Shown here in pieces: positions 11,842 through 23,321 of a DNA stretch of 64,000 nucleotides. Source of the stretch: Alopecurus myosuroides (Eukaryota; Streptophyta; Magnoliopsida; Poales; Poaceae); assembly GCA_028641055.1 (NCBI GenBank), contig CM054057.1, positions 332,412,482 through 332,476,481 of the forward strand, given 5' to 3'. How positions within the stretch are numbered: position 1 is the stretch's first letter; the number at the start of each line of letters is the position of its first letter. The position numbers and the translations under genes were made by a program. The notes under the pieces were generated by a model, which was given only the letters and a program-made list of their open reading frames with translations, was not told where the DNA came from and searched no databases.

Positions 11842-13204
11842 TGATGCATGTAAAATGCATAGATGAATTTTGCATATTTTCACATGGTTTTCTATTACAT
11901 ATTGCATCATATAAGGGTATAATTCAATGTTTTATAGTATTTTGGGGTTAAATTACAAAGTCCCCCAACTTTTATGGAATTAACCCTGCCTTTCAGAAAC
12001 CCCGTTTTCTATATTTTTTACGTTTCAGAGGGCAAACTTCCGCGAAATCACCTGAAAATCTGCGGGGGTCATTTTCTTGGAAGGAGAAGACTTGCGGGCG
12101 AAGGATCCACGATAATTGGGCAAGGAGGCTCAAAATAGGACCCTCCACGCGGCTAGATTCCTTGGCCGCGTGATAGGCCCCCTTTTGGCCTCTGTGGGCC
12201 CAATTCCTTCCATCTTCGACTTACCGACTCCGTCTTGACCTAAAACCGGCTATAAAAAGGGTCCCCCGTTCCCTTACGGAGAGGAGCACCGCTGAAACAC
12301 CAAAACAGAGACCAGAAGTTCCAGATTGGAGAGGGAAAACTCCGGCGGGGCGCCGCCGGTGTGATCTCCTACCCCTCCAACATCATCTCCATCGACATCT
12401 CCATGAAGAGGGAGTAGTCCACCCCAGGGCTATGGGTTTGTGGAAGTAGCACTTGTATCTCTCTCTCTCTCTCTATGTGCTTCACTAATTAGATCCGTAT
12501 GAGCTGCGTCACATGATTACGGGCACCGTTGTAATTCCTATGTGGTGGATCTTTTCTATGAGTTATTGAATCTGAGATTGCAATTGTTTCTCTTGATTTA
12601 TTTGAGTAGATGTATCTTATGTACCCCGTTCTTATTTGCTAGCTTTGATCAATCTAGTTCTTGAGAGCGTGTGTGGGGTGATGGGTGCATTAGTTGGAGT
12701 AACGGGGGGTGGCTAGTGCTGTGAAAGTGACAGAAGTTCAACGATCCACTTAGGTTTTGTTAAACCTTTCTTAGTTACCTCACTAGGGATAAAAAGGACT
12801 ACCTTGTTACCGAGGATTTGAAGTGACACTAATCAATCTCCATGACTAGATCTAGCAAGTTCTTACTTCAACTTCATGTCACATTGCTTAAAGCTATACT
12901 CTGGTTTTTCCTTAATTATCGAGGTGTTATGATTTATTTCGCATCTTGGTGGAGTATAAGAGGGATCATTATGACCGTAGAGATCTCTATGCTAGGACGT
13001 GATGCCCATTTGAAAGTACTCAATGTTAAACATGTTATTGTAATCTCACATGTAATTCTTTATGTCCACCGTCTACCACATTATTTGAGAGAATGCAAGT
13101 GTGAAACCATGAACCCCGGTCCTATTTTAAATATAAGAAAACACTCTAGTTACTTTGCTGCAATTTACTTTACTTGCACTTTACTTTACTTGCATCTCCA
13201 ATTC
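11842..13204 (+). repeat. 3' LTR of element B, left part
   Basis: Matches 5425 to about 6789 of the 5' LTR closely and carries the same TATA box at 12251. It stops abruptly at 13204 where C1 begins. Its last 114 bases recur at 18582-18695. Confidence 0.88.
12128..12190 (+). repeat. Conserved palindrome, copy 2 (B 3' LTR)
   Basis: Core 12146-12172. Same as copy 1 except for one C-to-T change in the left arm. Confidence 0.8.
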
Positions 13205-13693
13205 AGCATATGTTTCATCCCATAACCCCGTAGTTGGTACACGTATAGCCTTACAGAATTCCTCTAATGACATGACTAAACGCTGCCCCCTCATTGTAAA
13301 TTTAATGACAAAAGTAGCTGGAGGAGGGTTCTTAGACTTACTTTTCCGTTATACCACCGGTCCCTCAAACCTGAATGTAGAGAGGAATTCCCTCGAGAGT
13401 TCCACATATGTGTTGCGTGGATGGCGTGAGAACTCAAGCAGCCCCGTAGTTGCAGCAAAGGCTTGGAAATCTTCAGCAATCCCCCAATGTTCAAGAACTT
13501 TGGGGTCTTGCCATCTTGTGGTATGGACACACAGATTTTCACCTGCAAAAACCAATTCATCCTCCCATAACTTATTATCATCATGATTGTTGGACACCCT
13601 TGATTCTCTTCTCCTTGTCCTTGAGGACATCCCAAGCAATGCCTTTCCCTTGTTCAGCATGTTACCTTGTTGTACCAAAATAAAATTCAACAA
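13205..13693 (-). pseudogene. C1 ORF2, 3'-truncated
   Basis: Minus-strand frame starting MLNFILVQQGNMLNKGK at 13693. It is nearly the same as the first part of the 270-residue C2 ORF2. It has a further break near 13345, where the C2 protein continues in frame (VVHRKSKSKNPPP), and is cut at 13205 by the junction with B. Confidence 0.75.
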
Positions 13694-14055
13694 AAATTAA
13701 ATTGTATCACTCTAAAACATTGCTAAGGCATCCATAACTAGTCCTCTAATCAATATCATGCATCCATATCAACTAGAAAACTTAAATTCATGGAGTTCTT
13801 AGACATAATAGGTGACACCTAGTGCAGAAAAATACTTCATACACAAAGCATGGGAGCAAAAAGTAATTGGATGAGTGAAGGAGTTACATACCAAGGAGTG
13901 ATTCCATCAAACAGATTTGAAAAATCTTCCTCAAATGTGGAGATCGAGGATTGACGGAGAAACAGAGCACGGGAAAAATGGAGGAGATGAACTGGGGTTG
14001 GTTTTCGGTCGAAAGGGAGAAGATGAGCATTGGATGGGCCCCAGCATCCACTTGT

Positions 14056-14119
14056 GGCCAAAAATGGGGTATCCCACGCGGCTAAGGAATCTGGCCGCGT
14101 GGAGGTACCTATTTTGGCC
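14056..14119 (-). repeat. Conserved palindrome, copy 3 (C1 internal)
   Basis: Core 14075-14101, between gag-protease and ORF2. On the element's sense strand the loop reads AGATTCCTT as in the LTR copies; one stem base differs. Confidence 0.8.
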
Positions 14120-14446
14120 CCTGGTGGCCTGCTGGTGCGCCCCCACTGGCTGCTGGTCCCTTCGGGCAAAAAACTGACCCCCTAATTTTTCTGGAATTTT
14201 ACGTGAAACTTTTCTACAGAGAATTTCTAAAACTTCATATTCTGTCATTTCTGATTCTAAATTTTTTAATACTATGTCTATGTCTCACAATTTTAAAGCA
14301 AATAACATAAAAAAAATGCAATTTAAATGTTTGTGAATCATGCCTTTATCATTTCCACATTAGTAATAAGGTTGATCAGGTCTCATTAGCAACATGTAAA
14401 GAATATAGCTCATGATTCTTATTATTACTTATTATAAAACAATAAA

Positions 14447-17121
14447 TCAAGTTACCTCATATTTGATTGGAATGGTCCCAATCATCAATATTTCATACCT
14501 TGGTGCTGGAGGTGGTATAGGTATTTCAATGCTACCAATCTTAATGGAATTTATTTGTATAGCATTCACACTTGTGCTCATACTTGTAACATGTTTCTTC
14601 TTGGGAAAATAAATAGTGTGCTCTTTGCCTTTAACATTAAATGTCACTTTGCTCTCAGTGCAATTTATCACAGCTCCTGCAGTATTCAAAAAAGGTCTAC
14701 CAAGAATAATAGATAGATTATCATCTTCATGCATTTCTAATATAACAAAATCAGTAGGTATCAACTCATTAGCAATAGAGATGGGAACATCCTCACATAT
14801 TCCTATAGGTACAGCAGTTGTTTTATCAGCCATTTGTAAAGATATTTCTGTTGGAACTAGTTTGTTCAAATTAAGCTTCTTATATAGTGAGAAAGGCATA
14901 ACACTAACACCAGCTGCTAAATCACATAATGCATATTTCACATAGGCTTCTTTAATTTTGCAAGCAATAGTAGGAATACCAGGATCTCCACGTTTTTCAG
15001 GCAATTTTCCTTTAAATGAATAATCAGCAAGCATAGCAGTAATAGCATTAGTAGGTATCTTTCTTTTATTAGTGAAAACATCTTTCATGTATTTTGAATA
15101 TGGAGGATTCTTAATAGCATCAATAAGTGGAATCTCTAATTTCATATTCTTAATCATATCATAAAATTGCCCATACCTCTCTTCATCTTTTGTTTTTGAT
15201 ACCTCTTGGGGATATGGAATGGGTCTTTGTACCCATGGATCCCTTTCTTTACCTTTATCTTTATCTTTATTTGGTTTCTTCTTCTTCTTGGTCTTCTCAA
15301 TAGGAGGCTGAGGATCCTCCTTACCAGCAGCTTCTTCATTATTATCATCATGTTGTCCAATATCAGGTGGAGATGATTCTTCTTCTTCATTATTATCATC
15401 CTCAGTTTCAGCATTAGAAATAGAAATATCCTTGTCTTGCTCATTGGAGTCATCATCATGCTCATTTTCATTGGGAGATTTTCCTGCAAAAGATTTATCT
15501 TTAAGAGCAACTTGCTCTTTTCTTTTAGGATGATCATCAGGATAATCAGGATCCTGGGTGCTTGCACCTCCCCTTGTATTAACTCCACATAATTGTTTTT
15601 GTTTATTCAGATTTTCATACAATTGATTTTGTAAAGAAATCATTTGCTCAACTTGATTGTTCATCATTTCACAATGTTTAACAATTCTTTTAACTTCCCC
15701 TACACTAGCATTTAAATTTTCATGGAGGAAATTAATTTTATGATGGTTTTCCATGATAGTCACTCTAATTTTACGCTCCTCAGGATTATCATGATAAGCA
15801 AAATTGTTAACATAAGAGACATCAACGGGAGGTGTTACCTCCTCATTACCTTCCATAGGGAGTATAGAGTTCACTTGAATTGGAAAGCATGGTTCATCAG
15901 TAGGAAGTTTAATACCCATTTCAGATAATTCCTTGAGATGAGAGGTTTTAATTCCCTTCTCTTTAATATCCTTGGAAGCTTTAGCCATTGTTTCTTGGTT
16001 CAATTCGAGTATACCTCCTTTCTTCTCTGGGAGTGTCTCATTTTTATCTATCTCCTCAATGTTCCAATCAGCTTCATTCTCGAGAATAGACTCCAGTAAT
16101 TCAATTGCTTCATCAACACTTCTGTCCCTAAAGATATTCCCTGCAATACTATCAAGGTAGTCTCTTGTTTCCCCCATTAGTCCATTATAGAATATATCAA
16201 GCAATTCATGAGGTTTAAAACCATGACCAGGACATTTCTTACACATTTTACCAAATCTCCCCCAAGCTTGGGGTAGACTCTCTTTCTTATCTTGTTTAAA
16301 ATTGCCAATTTCAACAGTTAATGCATGTATCCTTTCAGCAGGAAAATATTTATTGAAAAACAATTGCAAGCATTCTTCCTTACTAGTAATACATGCAGGT
16401 CCTAAACGATTATACCAAACTCTAGCATCTTCACCCAAAGAAAAAGGAAACAATTTTAAGAATAAATAATGTTGACGGATTTCATCATTTCCAAATGTAG
16501 TAGATAAAGCATGCAATTCAGCAATATGATCAAGAGGAGACTCCTCATCCTTTCCACATAATCTAGACTTCTCAACTATCTCAATTATCTCAGGATTAAC
16601 ATTGAATTCATAATCTTTATCTATAATTCTAATAGCTGGGCCACACAAATTCCTAGTAGCAGCAAAACAGTTTCCAAGAGATGCATCATCATAAATAGAG
16701 AGTTTATCAAGTTTTGTATAATCAGGTGATATAAAGGCCTCAATAAATGCATCTTCTTCTTCAGAAGAGGCCCCATATTCATACTCTCTACGAGTCTCAT
16801 TTCTTTCTAGCTCAAGTTCTACATTTTCATCTACAGAAGATTCAGGAATTTCAGTTGTTTCAGGTTTTCATTTGCCTCAGGTGTTTCAATAGTTTCAGGA
16901 ATTTCAGAAGCTAGTTCTTTGTCTACATTATCAAGTGTTTGATCATTAGATGTACTAGTATACATTTTTGACAATGGTGATTTACCAGCTATTCCTTTCT
17001 TTTTCTTAGCAGCCACAGTAGAAACAATATTAGGTGAAAAATTTGGTCTACTAGGCAAATCATTACCAGAACGAGTAGTCGAAGGCATTACCTCCTTCGA
17101 AGTGTCCTTTCCCTTTCCCAT
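14447..17121 (-). pseudogene. C1 gag-protease polyprotein, one frameshift
   Basis: The start is MGKGKDTSKEVMPSTTRSG at 17121. The frame is lost near 16865, where C1 lacks one base relative to C2, then runs open from before 16648 down to 14447 (733 residues). It contains a gag domain (LKLFPFSLGEDARVWYNRL, then LQLFFNKYFPAERI), a long acidic and lysine-rich linker, and an Athila-type protease. The catalytic stretch reads CDLAAGVSVMPFSL, where C2 has DLGAG, so an active-site-loop glycine is changed. The end is APRYEILMIGTIPIKYEVT. No reverse transcriptase follows. Apart from the frameshift it is almost the same as the C2 polyprotein. Confidence 0.8.
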
Positions 17122-17214
17122 TGTAGGGAACAAGAAAGTGCAGCAAAGTAGACAATAACAAGTTGTCTTACCAATAAAGCTAGGCTCCCCGGCAACGGCG
17201 CCAGAAAACAGTCT

Positions 17215-18581
17215 TGATGGCTCCCAAGTGCAGGAGATCAATCGTAGTCTTCGATGGGAAGTATTACCCAAATTTGTAGTTCGACTTAGTGGGAACACAA
17301 GAATACCGGTGAGACTTTAGAATTTGGGACGTCACTCCCAACCACACATGTGTATCAACAAACTTGCAACGAGAGTGGTGAGTGTAATAATGAAGTGAAA
17401 GTAAACAAACAGAAACTAAATGGAGAGCAAGTGTTTTCCCAGTTTTCACCGGAAAAGAGTGAAAGTAAACCGGAGACTAAAACGCAGGCATGAGGTGACA
17501 GAGGGGTGCTGCACGGATAAGATTGATCATGTAATAATGTTTTGCTAGCAGCGGGGCCTTTCTCTATCTCAGTTTTATGTAGGTGTGTGTTCCGTAAATT
17601 ATTGTGCGTACTAACCAAGAGAATTTGCACAAAGCCTATTGTCCTACCTGCCCATTTCACTGGGGCCAATTTGGAACTACAGGTAATTAAGGTCTAACCT
17701 TTCGAATAGCCCGGACCAACGCATTAACACTCCATGAACACACATAATCCTCAAACTAGAACATATCCCCCTTGTTTTCCCTAGCTGTCACTTTAGGGTT
17801 CGCAGGTTCAACATAATAGCAGGTAATACACATTGCAGATAGATACCAAACTCAAATATATGATGTAGCAATGTAAGTTCAGTACTGAAATCATGCCACT
17901 TGGGCCCTAGTAACAAGCATTAAGCCTAGCAATAGTGCATCAACATAAGACATAAGAATTCTCAAGACAAACCCCTAGATCCCGCATACCGGGTAGCAAT
18001 TACATGATCAATCTCATCCAAAACCCCTCACACCTCACATGCCTACAGAAACTACTCACACATGGAGGGGGTGATGGAGCTCATGGTTGATGGAGATTAT
18101 GGTGGTGATGATGATGGTGACGAAGCCCCTCGAATTCCACCTCCGGGGGTGAAATCCCGGATCAATCTGACTCTGAAATCGAAGATCGTGGTGGCGGGGA
18201 CGCTCCGTTTCGCGAACAGCCCTCTCCTTCGAAACCCATCAGTTTCTCGTATATATGGAGGGGTACGTCGAAGACCTAGCCGGAGTGGGCCATCTGGGCC
18301 CAAAAGGGGTGACCCCACGTGGCCAAGGAATCTGGCCGCGTGTGGGGCCCCCTTTTGGCCCTCGGGTGGCCCCCCGGCCCCATCTGGTGCTCATTCCCCT
18401 TCTTTTCCATAAAAAGTTACGTGATTTTCGTCCCCTGTGAAAAGTCCTGCGAAAATAGACGGAAAGAAGACTTTGGCTAAAAACAGCGTCAGATTCTGCA
18501 GATTTATTCAATTATGGGGGGACTCCGGAGAGAAATACGATGCAAAGTGCTTGGAAAAGTAGATGCATTTTGGGTGCATCA
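17215..18581 (-). repeat. 5' LTR of C1
   Basis: 1,367 bp. It reads TGATGCACCC...CCATCA on the minus strand, followed by a primer site TGGCGCCGTTGCCGGGGA (about 17187-17204). It is about as long as the C2 5' LTR (1,368 bp). Confidence 0.88.
18296..18361 (-). repeat. Conserved palindrome, copy 4 (C1 LTR)
   Basis: Core 18316-18342 with one C-to-T change. The outer arms GGGCCCAAAAGGGG and CCCCCTTTTGGCCC extend the inverted repeat to 66 bp. Confidence 0.85.
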
Positions 18582-19042
18582 GAATGCAAGTGTGAAACCA
18601 TGAACCCCGGTCCTATTTTAAATATAAGAAAACACTTTAGTTACTTTGCTGCAATTTACTTTACTTGCACTTTACTTTACTTGCATCTCCAATTCGAATT
18701 TACATTATCTCCATCACCACTTGCATCACAAAAATACAAAAACAATCCATTGCATATTTATTTTCTCATTTGCATTTAGTAGTAGATTTAATTATTGCAT
18801 ATTTACTTTCAGTTTTGCATTGCAATTTAGAAGTCTCACACCTTGTGCTTGACAACCACTTGGTGAGGTTGAGGGCACAAAATTTCTCTACTTGTTTGCA
18901 GGATCCTGGAGGAATCTTGGAAGACAACTGCTGAAATACTGGCTCCCCAAGAGTTCGATATAAACCCTCGAGTCACCTTCGTGGGGAAGAAGGCTTGCCA
19001 CTAGCTACACACTCTGCACTTGGAGTCTCAACCTAGCCATCA
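18582..19042 (+). repeat. 3' LTR of element B, right part
   Basis: Resumes B's LTR and ends CTAGCCATCA, followed by the B duplication AACCC. Its first 114 bases repeat the end of the left part (13091-13204) with about one mismatch. It also holds about 33 bp near 18980-19012 that are absent from the 5' LTR. Confidence 0.85.
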
Positions 19043-20300
19043 AACCCAAAGAGTACGATAATGTTCATAAATATTACATGGCTCTTGCGGTCGTAATGTT
19101 TTGGAAGAATCCCGCCAAGGCCAAGGCTTATGGAAGAAAAGACCAAGTCAAGTGGTGTCAAGGAAGGAGCTCAAAGAGTGAGGTCTTGATTCAATTGTCA
19201 AGTAAAATATCACTTTATTGCCGAGTTTCGTTTTGATAATAGAGAGGCCATGGAGGAAAGCTTATTCCCAATTGTAAATCAAAGATTACTCGCAAGAAGA
19301 CTTTCTTCGACAAGAACACCTTCAACAACAAGCCATTTTCAAGGATTGTGTTGGTAACTCAAGAAGAGTATGCTTCCGGTGATGATGATGATGATGAATA
19401 AGAAACCACAAGTGAAGTGGCCGCCATTGCAATTGCATCTTCATCACCTCCCCCATTCTTCGAATCCCCCAATGAGAACCTTCCCCCCAATCCGCAAGAT
19501 GTATTATGTCCAAGGCCTCCGGGGTATCATCTTCTTCCTCCTCTAAGACTCAAAATGAAAAGCATGCTCTTGCTAGTCTTGATGTAGAAGATGAAATTTC
19601 CTCTATGGATCTCTTCATGGCTAACTTGCAAAGTGAAACCAAAAGGCACTTTGAGGATGTCTTGAGTCAATATGGAAGATGCTAATGAAATAGCTTCTCT
19701 TAACATTACTCTTGAGGAAGAGAAATAGCTCTGAGTCTTTCTTGAGGAGAAACGTGAGACTATTGAGGAGTCACATAATGAAATCAGGTCCAAACTCATT
19801 AAGGAACATGACCGTGCTATTTCTAAACATAAGTTGGCTAGAAAGAAAAGGATGGATTTTGGTGTTGCTCATGCTAAACTAATCGAGGACCTAGAGAAGC
19901 TCACCAAGGTTCACAAGGTTTTATAGAGTGAACACTCTACCCTCACCAAGTCTCATGAACAACTTGAAACTCAACTATCTAAATTTAATGTGCCTAGTTC
20001 CTCTACTTATTTTTATGATCATGCAAATATTCTTGAGTAAAATGCTAGGTGAAAATATGAGCTTGCAAGAATTAAGGGCAAGGGCCATATTGATGATCTT
20101 GTGCAAGTGCAAATACGACAAAATGGGAAAGAAGGTCTTGGTTATGTTGCCAAGAACAAGACCAAGACCAAGGACAAGAATAAGAACAAGAAGAAGGCCA
20201 AGCGTGCAAAAGCAAAGAATAATGTAATTGGAAGTGGTGTTGTCATTAGGGACGAAAACACACGTAATAACTCCGCGGGAACTAACAATCCTCATTTCAT
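19043..20300 (+). pseudogene. Element A gag, second part, broken
   Basis: Resumes after B with KPKEYDNVHKYYMALAVVMF and WKNPAKAKAYGRKDQVKW in an A-type gag frame. It continues as a charged, coiled-coil-like region (19550-19990) and a lysine-rich tract at about 20150-20220 (YVAKNKTKTKDKNKNKKK). Several frameshifts and stops interrupt it. A short GAT repeat lies at 19377-19398. Confidence 0.65.
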
Positions 20301-20971
20301 TATTTTTTAGGATTATTATGATGTTGTGTATGCAACATATGTTGGTCCTAATTTTGATTTCACTGACTACTCTATTTGGGTTCTCAAGACCCTTGTGGCT
20401 AACATAAGAGGACCCATTTAAAGATGGGGACCTAAATCCAAGCAATAATTTCTTGTAGGACTATGCTTCTGGTGGGTCAAAATGGGGTCTTGATAGTGGA
20501 TGCACAAGGAGCTCATGATGGAGTTGAGACCAAATATAAATCAAGAAACGTCACATATGGATATAAATCAAAATGTGAGGTAACGGGTCTCGGCAAGGTG
20601 GTAGTTGATCCAAATATCACTCTTATAAATGTCATGCTTGTCGAGTCCCTCAGTTTCAATTTACTTTCAGTTCGTGCTTTAGGGAAGATGGGTTTTTCCG
20701 TCTTCTTTGAAACTGACCTCGTGGTACTCTTGTGGAGAAAGACTCTAGAGGTCGCTTTCATTGGGCATGTCGAAAATGAGTTGTACTTGGTAGGATTTTT
20801 GGGGTTAACCAACACTTAAATGATGTGTCTATTCGGAAAGGACGACATGGGGTGGTTGTGGCATCGCCTCTTATCCCATGTCAACATGAGAAATTTGCAA
20901 AGTATTCACAAGCGGACTAGAAGAAAATGTTTCCTTTGCCAAAGATTGTGTTTGCAGGGCTTGTGTTGAAG
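20301..20971 (+). pseudogene. Element A protease / GAG-pre-integrase remnant
   Basis: Contains the pieces that precede integrase in Copia pol. First is a protease-like start (GSKWGLDSGCT), then VDPNITLINVMLVESLSFNL and LSVRALGKMGF. The pre-integrase motif MGWLWHRLLSHVNMRNLQSI follows, and the start of an integrase zinc-finger (FAKDCVCRACVEG). The frame changes several times. Integrase, reverse transcriptase and RNase H are absent: sequence switches to Gypsy-like E after about 20971. Confidence 0.7.
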
Positions 20972-23173
20972 GAAATTTTCTGTTTACCGTTTGTTGACAT
21001 AAGCATACACCTCTCTAAAAAAATGTTTTCAATACCTCTGTTTAACAAAATAAAAAGCTCTAGCACATGAGTGATCCCTGATTCCTTCTGTGAAGAGCCT
21101 TTCTTTTACTTTTATGTTGAGTCTCCATATTCTAACTTTATGCACAGTTCAGAGAGCATAGTTGCCATTTTGAGTTTAATGTGCATTTGTCCCAGAAACA
21201 TTATTAATTGATTCATGATGTGTTATTGTTTGTTCTCAAATTATTTGTTCTAGTCTTCCTCTTAAACTTTGAAGGTGTCCTGACATTTATGTTTTTCCCC
21301 ACTATTACGGACAAGCGAAATATCACTTTGCTATGTTATCTCTATTCTTGAAACAAACGTATAGCTTTCGAGTGCATTATTATTCATGATCTTTTATTTG
21401 TGTTACTTTTCATGATGCAAGGTGATTACTATGTTTTATTGTTAGAATTATATTTATCATGCTTGTGTTAAAGTTCTATGATCTCATCTATGCTTATGAT
21501 TTTACAGTTTAGATGATCAAGTTTATGTTGGTAGCATGTCACCTAAGAAATTATGTGTTTTTATCGTTTACCTACTCGAGGACGAGTAGGAACTAACCTT
21601 GGGGATGTTGATATGTCATAAACGTATCCTTAATTTTTGATGTTCCATGTTGTTTTCATGCCTTATGCTACATGTTTTCCTTACCCTTTATGTCATTTTT
21701 ATCGATTTCCCGGGACTAACCTATTGACAAGATGCCACAGAGCCAGTTCTTGTTTTCTATTGTTTTTAGTTTCAGAAAAGATGTTCCGGAAATATTCTGA
21801 GAATTGGAAAATTCGAAGCCTGGAAGTTTTAGAATTCCTGAAGGTTCCACGGTGTCCTGAAGAGGCCCGGAGGGGGGGCATAGGGGGGCACACCATAGGG
21901 CGGCGCGCCCCCTGGCCGCTCCTAGGGGTGGTGTGGGCCCCTCGGGCGCCCACCGTCATCGCCCTTTCTCCCATATATCCCCCCGATGCGTGAACCCTAA
22001 AGATATACCACACCGTCATCGTTGACCCAAGACCGCGAGGGTTCTGGAGTTCGCCCCGGCACCCCCTGTGAGGAAAAATCATCACCGAAGGGCTCTACAC
22101 CACCATGCCCGCCTCTGGAGTGATGCATGAGTAGTTCATCCTTGGACTACGGGTCCATAGCAATAGCTAGATGGTTGTCCTCTCCTCTTTATGCCTCATG
22201 TTTGGATCTCGTGAGCTGCCTCACATGACGAGACCATCTTATTGTAATGCTACGTGATGTGTTTGCTGGGATCCGATGATTATTGAATGTTATGTCTCTT
22301 GATTATCGATCTATCATGTTGTCTTCATTTGTATGTTATTTATGATATTGCATGATCTCCGTTGTTAGTAGATGCTCTCGCCAAGTAGATGCTAGTGACT
22401 CAAATAGGGAGTATTAATGCTCGATAGTGGGTTTATGCCTCCTTTGCATCTGTGCTCGAGTGACAGAAACGTGACGGATGGAGGATGTGCTGTTGCCATT
22501 AGGGAGAAAACAACGATGTTTACTTCGTTTACATTGTTTACATTACACACATTTATTACTGCGATAATCTGTTGCTTGCAACTTAATACCCAACGTTTGT
22601 TCGGATGATATACGGAGGGTGGATTATTAGTCATAGATGAAGTTGAATGACGGTCTATGTATCTTGTTGTAATACCCGCATGAATCTCATAGTAATCTTT
22701 ATGTCATGCATGTTTCTTTATTTATCAATTGCCCAACTGTAATTTGTTCACCACAAATGTTAGCTATCTTTTATGGAGAGACACCACTAGTGAATTGTGG
22801 ACCCCGGTCCATTTTCTCATACCGATAATACAACCACTGCTTCCACTGTTTTCACAATGCTACTGTTGTTTTCATACTATTCTCGTACTATTTTCCACAC
22901 CATACATTTAACCTCTTTGTGTTCAGCAAAACCGGTGAGATTGCCAACCTCACTGCTTCATTGTGGCAAAGTGAATTGATTGTGTTGTGTAGGTTCCACG
23001 TTGCTGCTGAATCAATAGTGCGCCCTGACATCTTAGCTGCTTCAACCTTCGAAAGTTGCTTCTTTCTCCTAATGGTCGACTCAACCTTGGTTTCTTTCTG
23101 AGGGAAACTTACTTTTGTTCTCTTCATACCTTCCTCTTGGGGTCTCCAACGAACGTGTGTTTCATGCGCATCA
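20972..23173 (+). mobile_element. Element E: 3' end and LTR of a Gypsy element
   Basis: About 640 bp of non-coding sequence ends in CTACTCGAGGACGAGTAGG and a purine tract (CCTTGGGGATG), the usual layout just before the 3' LTR in this group. An LTR follows. No 5' LTR or coding region exists, so only the 3' end survives. The left breakpoint is approximate. Confidence 0.65.
21609..23173 (+). repeat. LTR of element E
   Basis: 1,565 bp from TGATATGTCATAAACG to GCGCATCA. It shares a sequence plan with D's LTR (GGGACTAACCTATT, then TTCATCC and GGACTACGGGT further on) but clearly differs in sequence. Confidence 0.7.
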
Positions 23174-23321
23174 GCCATACAGGAACACCAACCGTACATT
23201 TGACCAACCCTACTATCTACGGTCATTTGGATCTTTACAGTCAGATGGGCTTGTGGCCGTCATTTCGGATGCAACCCTGCGCTTCGTCCCTCTTGGGCCT
23301 TCAGGATTTAGGCCTGCTCCC
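23174..23321. other. 148-bp spacer between the E and D LTRs
   Basis: Not matched to either LTR or to anything else in the window. It could be a leftover of the A interior. No domain recognised. Confidence 0.3.

Larger units (their letters stand above)
13205..18581 (-). mobile_element. Element C1: truncated Athila-like non-autonomous element
   Basis: Minus-strand copy with an intact 5' LTR (17215-18581), primer site and gag-protease. It ends inside ORF2 at 13205, so ORF3, the non-coding 3' region and the 3' LTR are missing. It matches C2 29795-35173 throughout. Instead of a 5-bp duplication, it is flanked by a 114-bp direct repeat of B's LTR. Confidence 0.85.
5425..19042 (+). mobile_element. 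Element B: non-autonomous Gypsy (Athila-like) retrotransposon, split by C1
   Basis: LTRs begin TGATGCATG and end CTAGCCATCA. The flanking duplication is AACCC at 5420-5424 and 19043-19047. The order is LTR, tRNA-Asp-type primer site, gag-protease, long non-coding region, purine tract, LTR. No reverse transcriptase, RNase H or integrase is present, so it would need enzymes in trans. Its 3' LTR is split by C1 at 13205-18581. Confidence 0.85.

Noticed and set aside
14412..14945. Plus-strand frames over the C1 protease region (and the same at 30997-31530)
   Set aside because: They are shadows of the minus-strand gag-protease gene and have no domain of their own.
18062..18511. Repeated plus and minus frames in the C LTRs (also at 26892-27326 and 34643-35031)
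   Set aside because: They arise from the GC-rich palindrome inside the LTR. They recur with the LTR, and nothing indicates translation.
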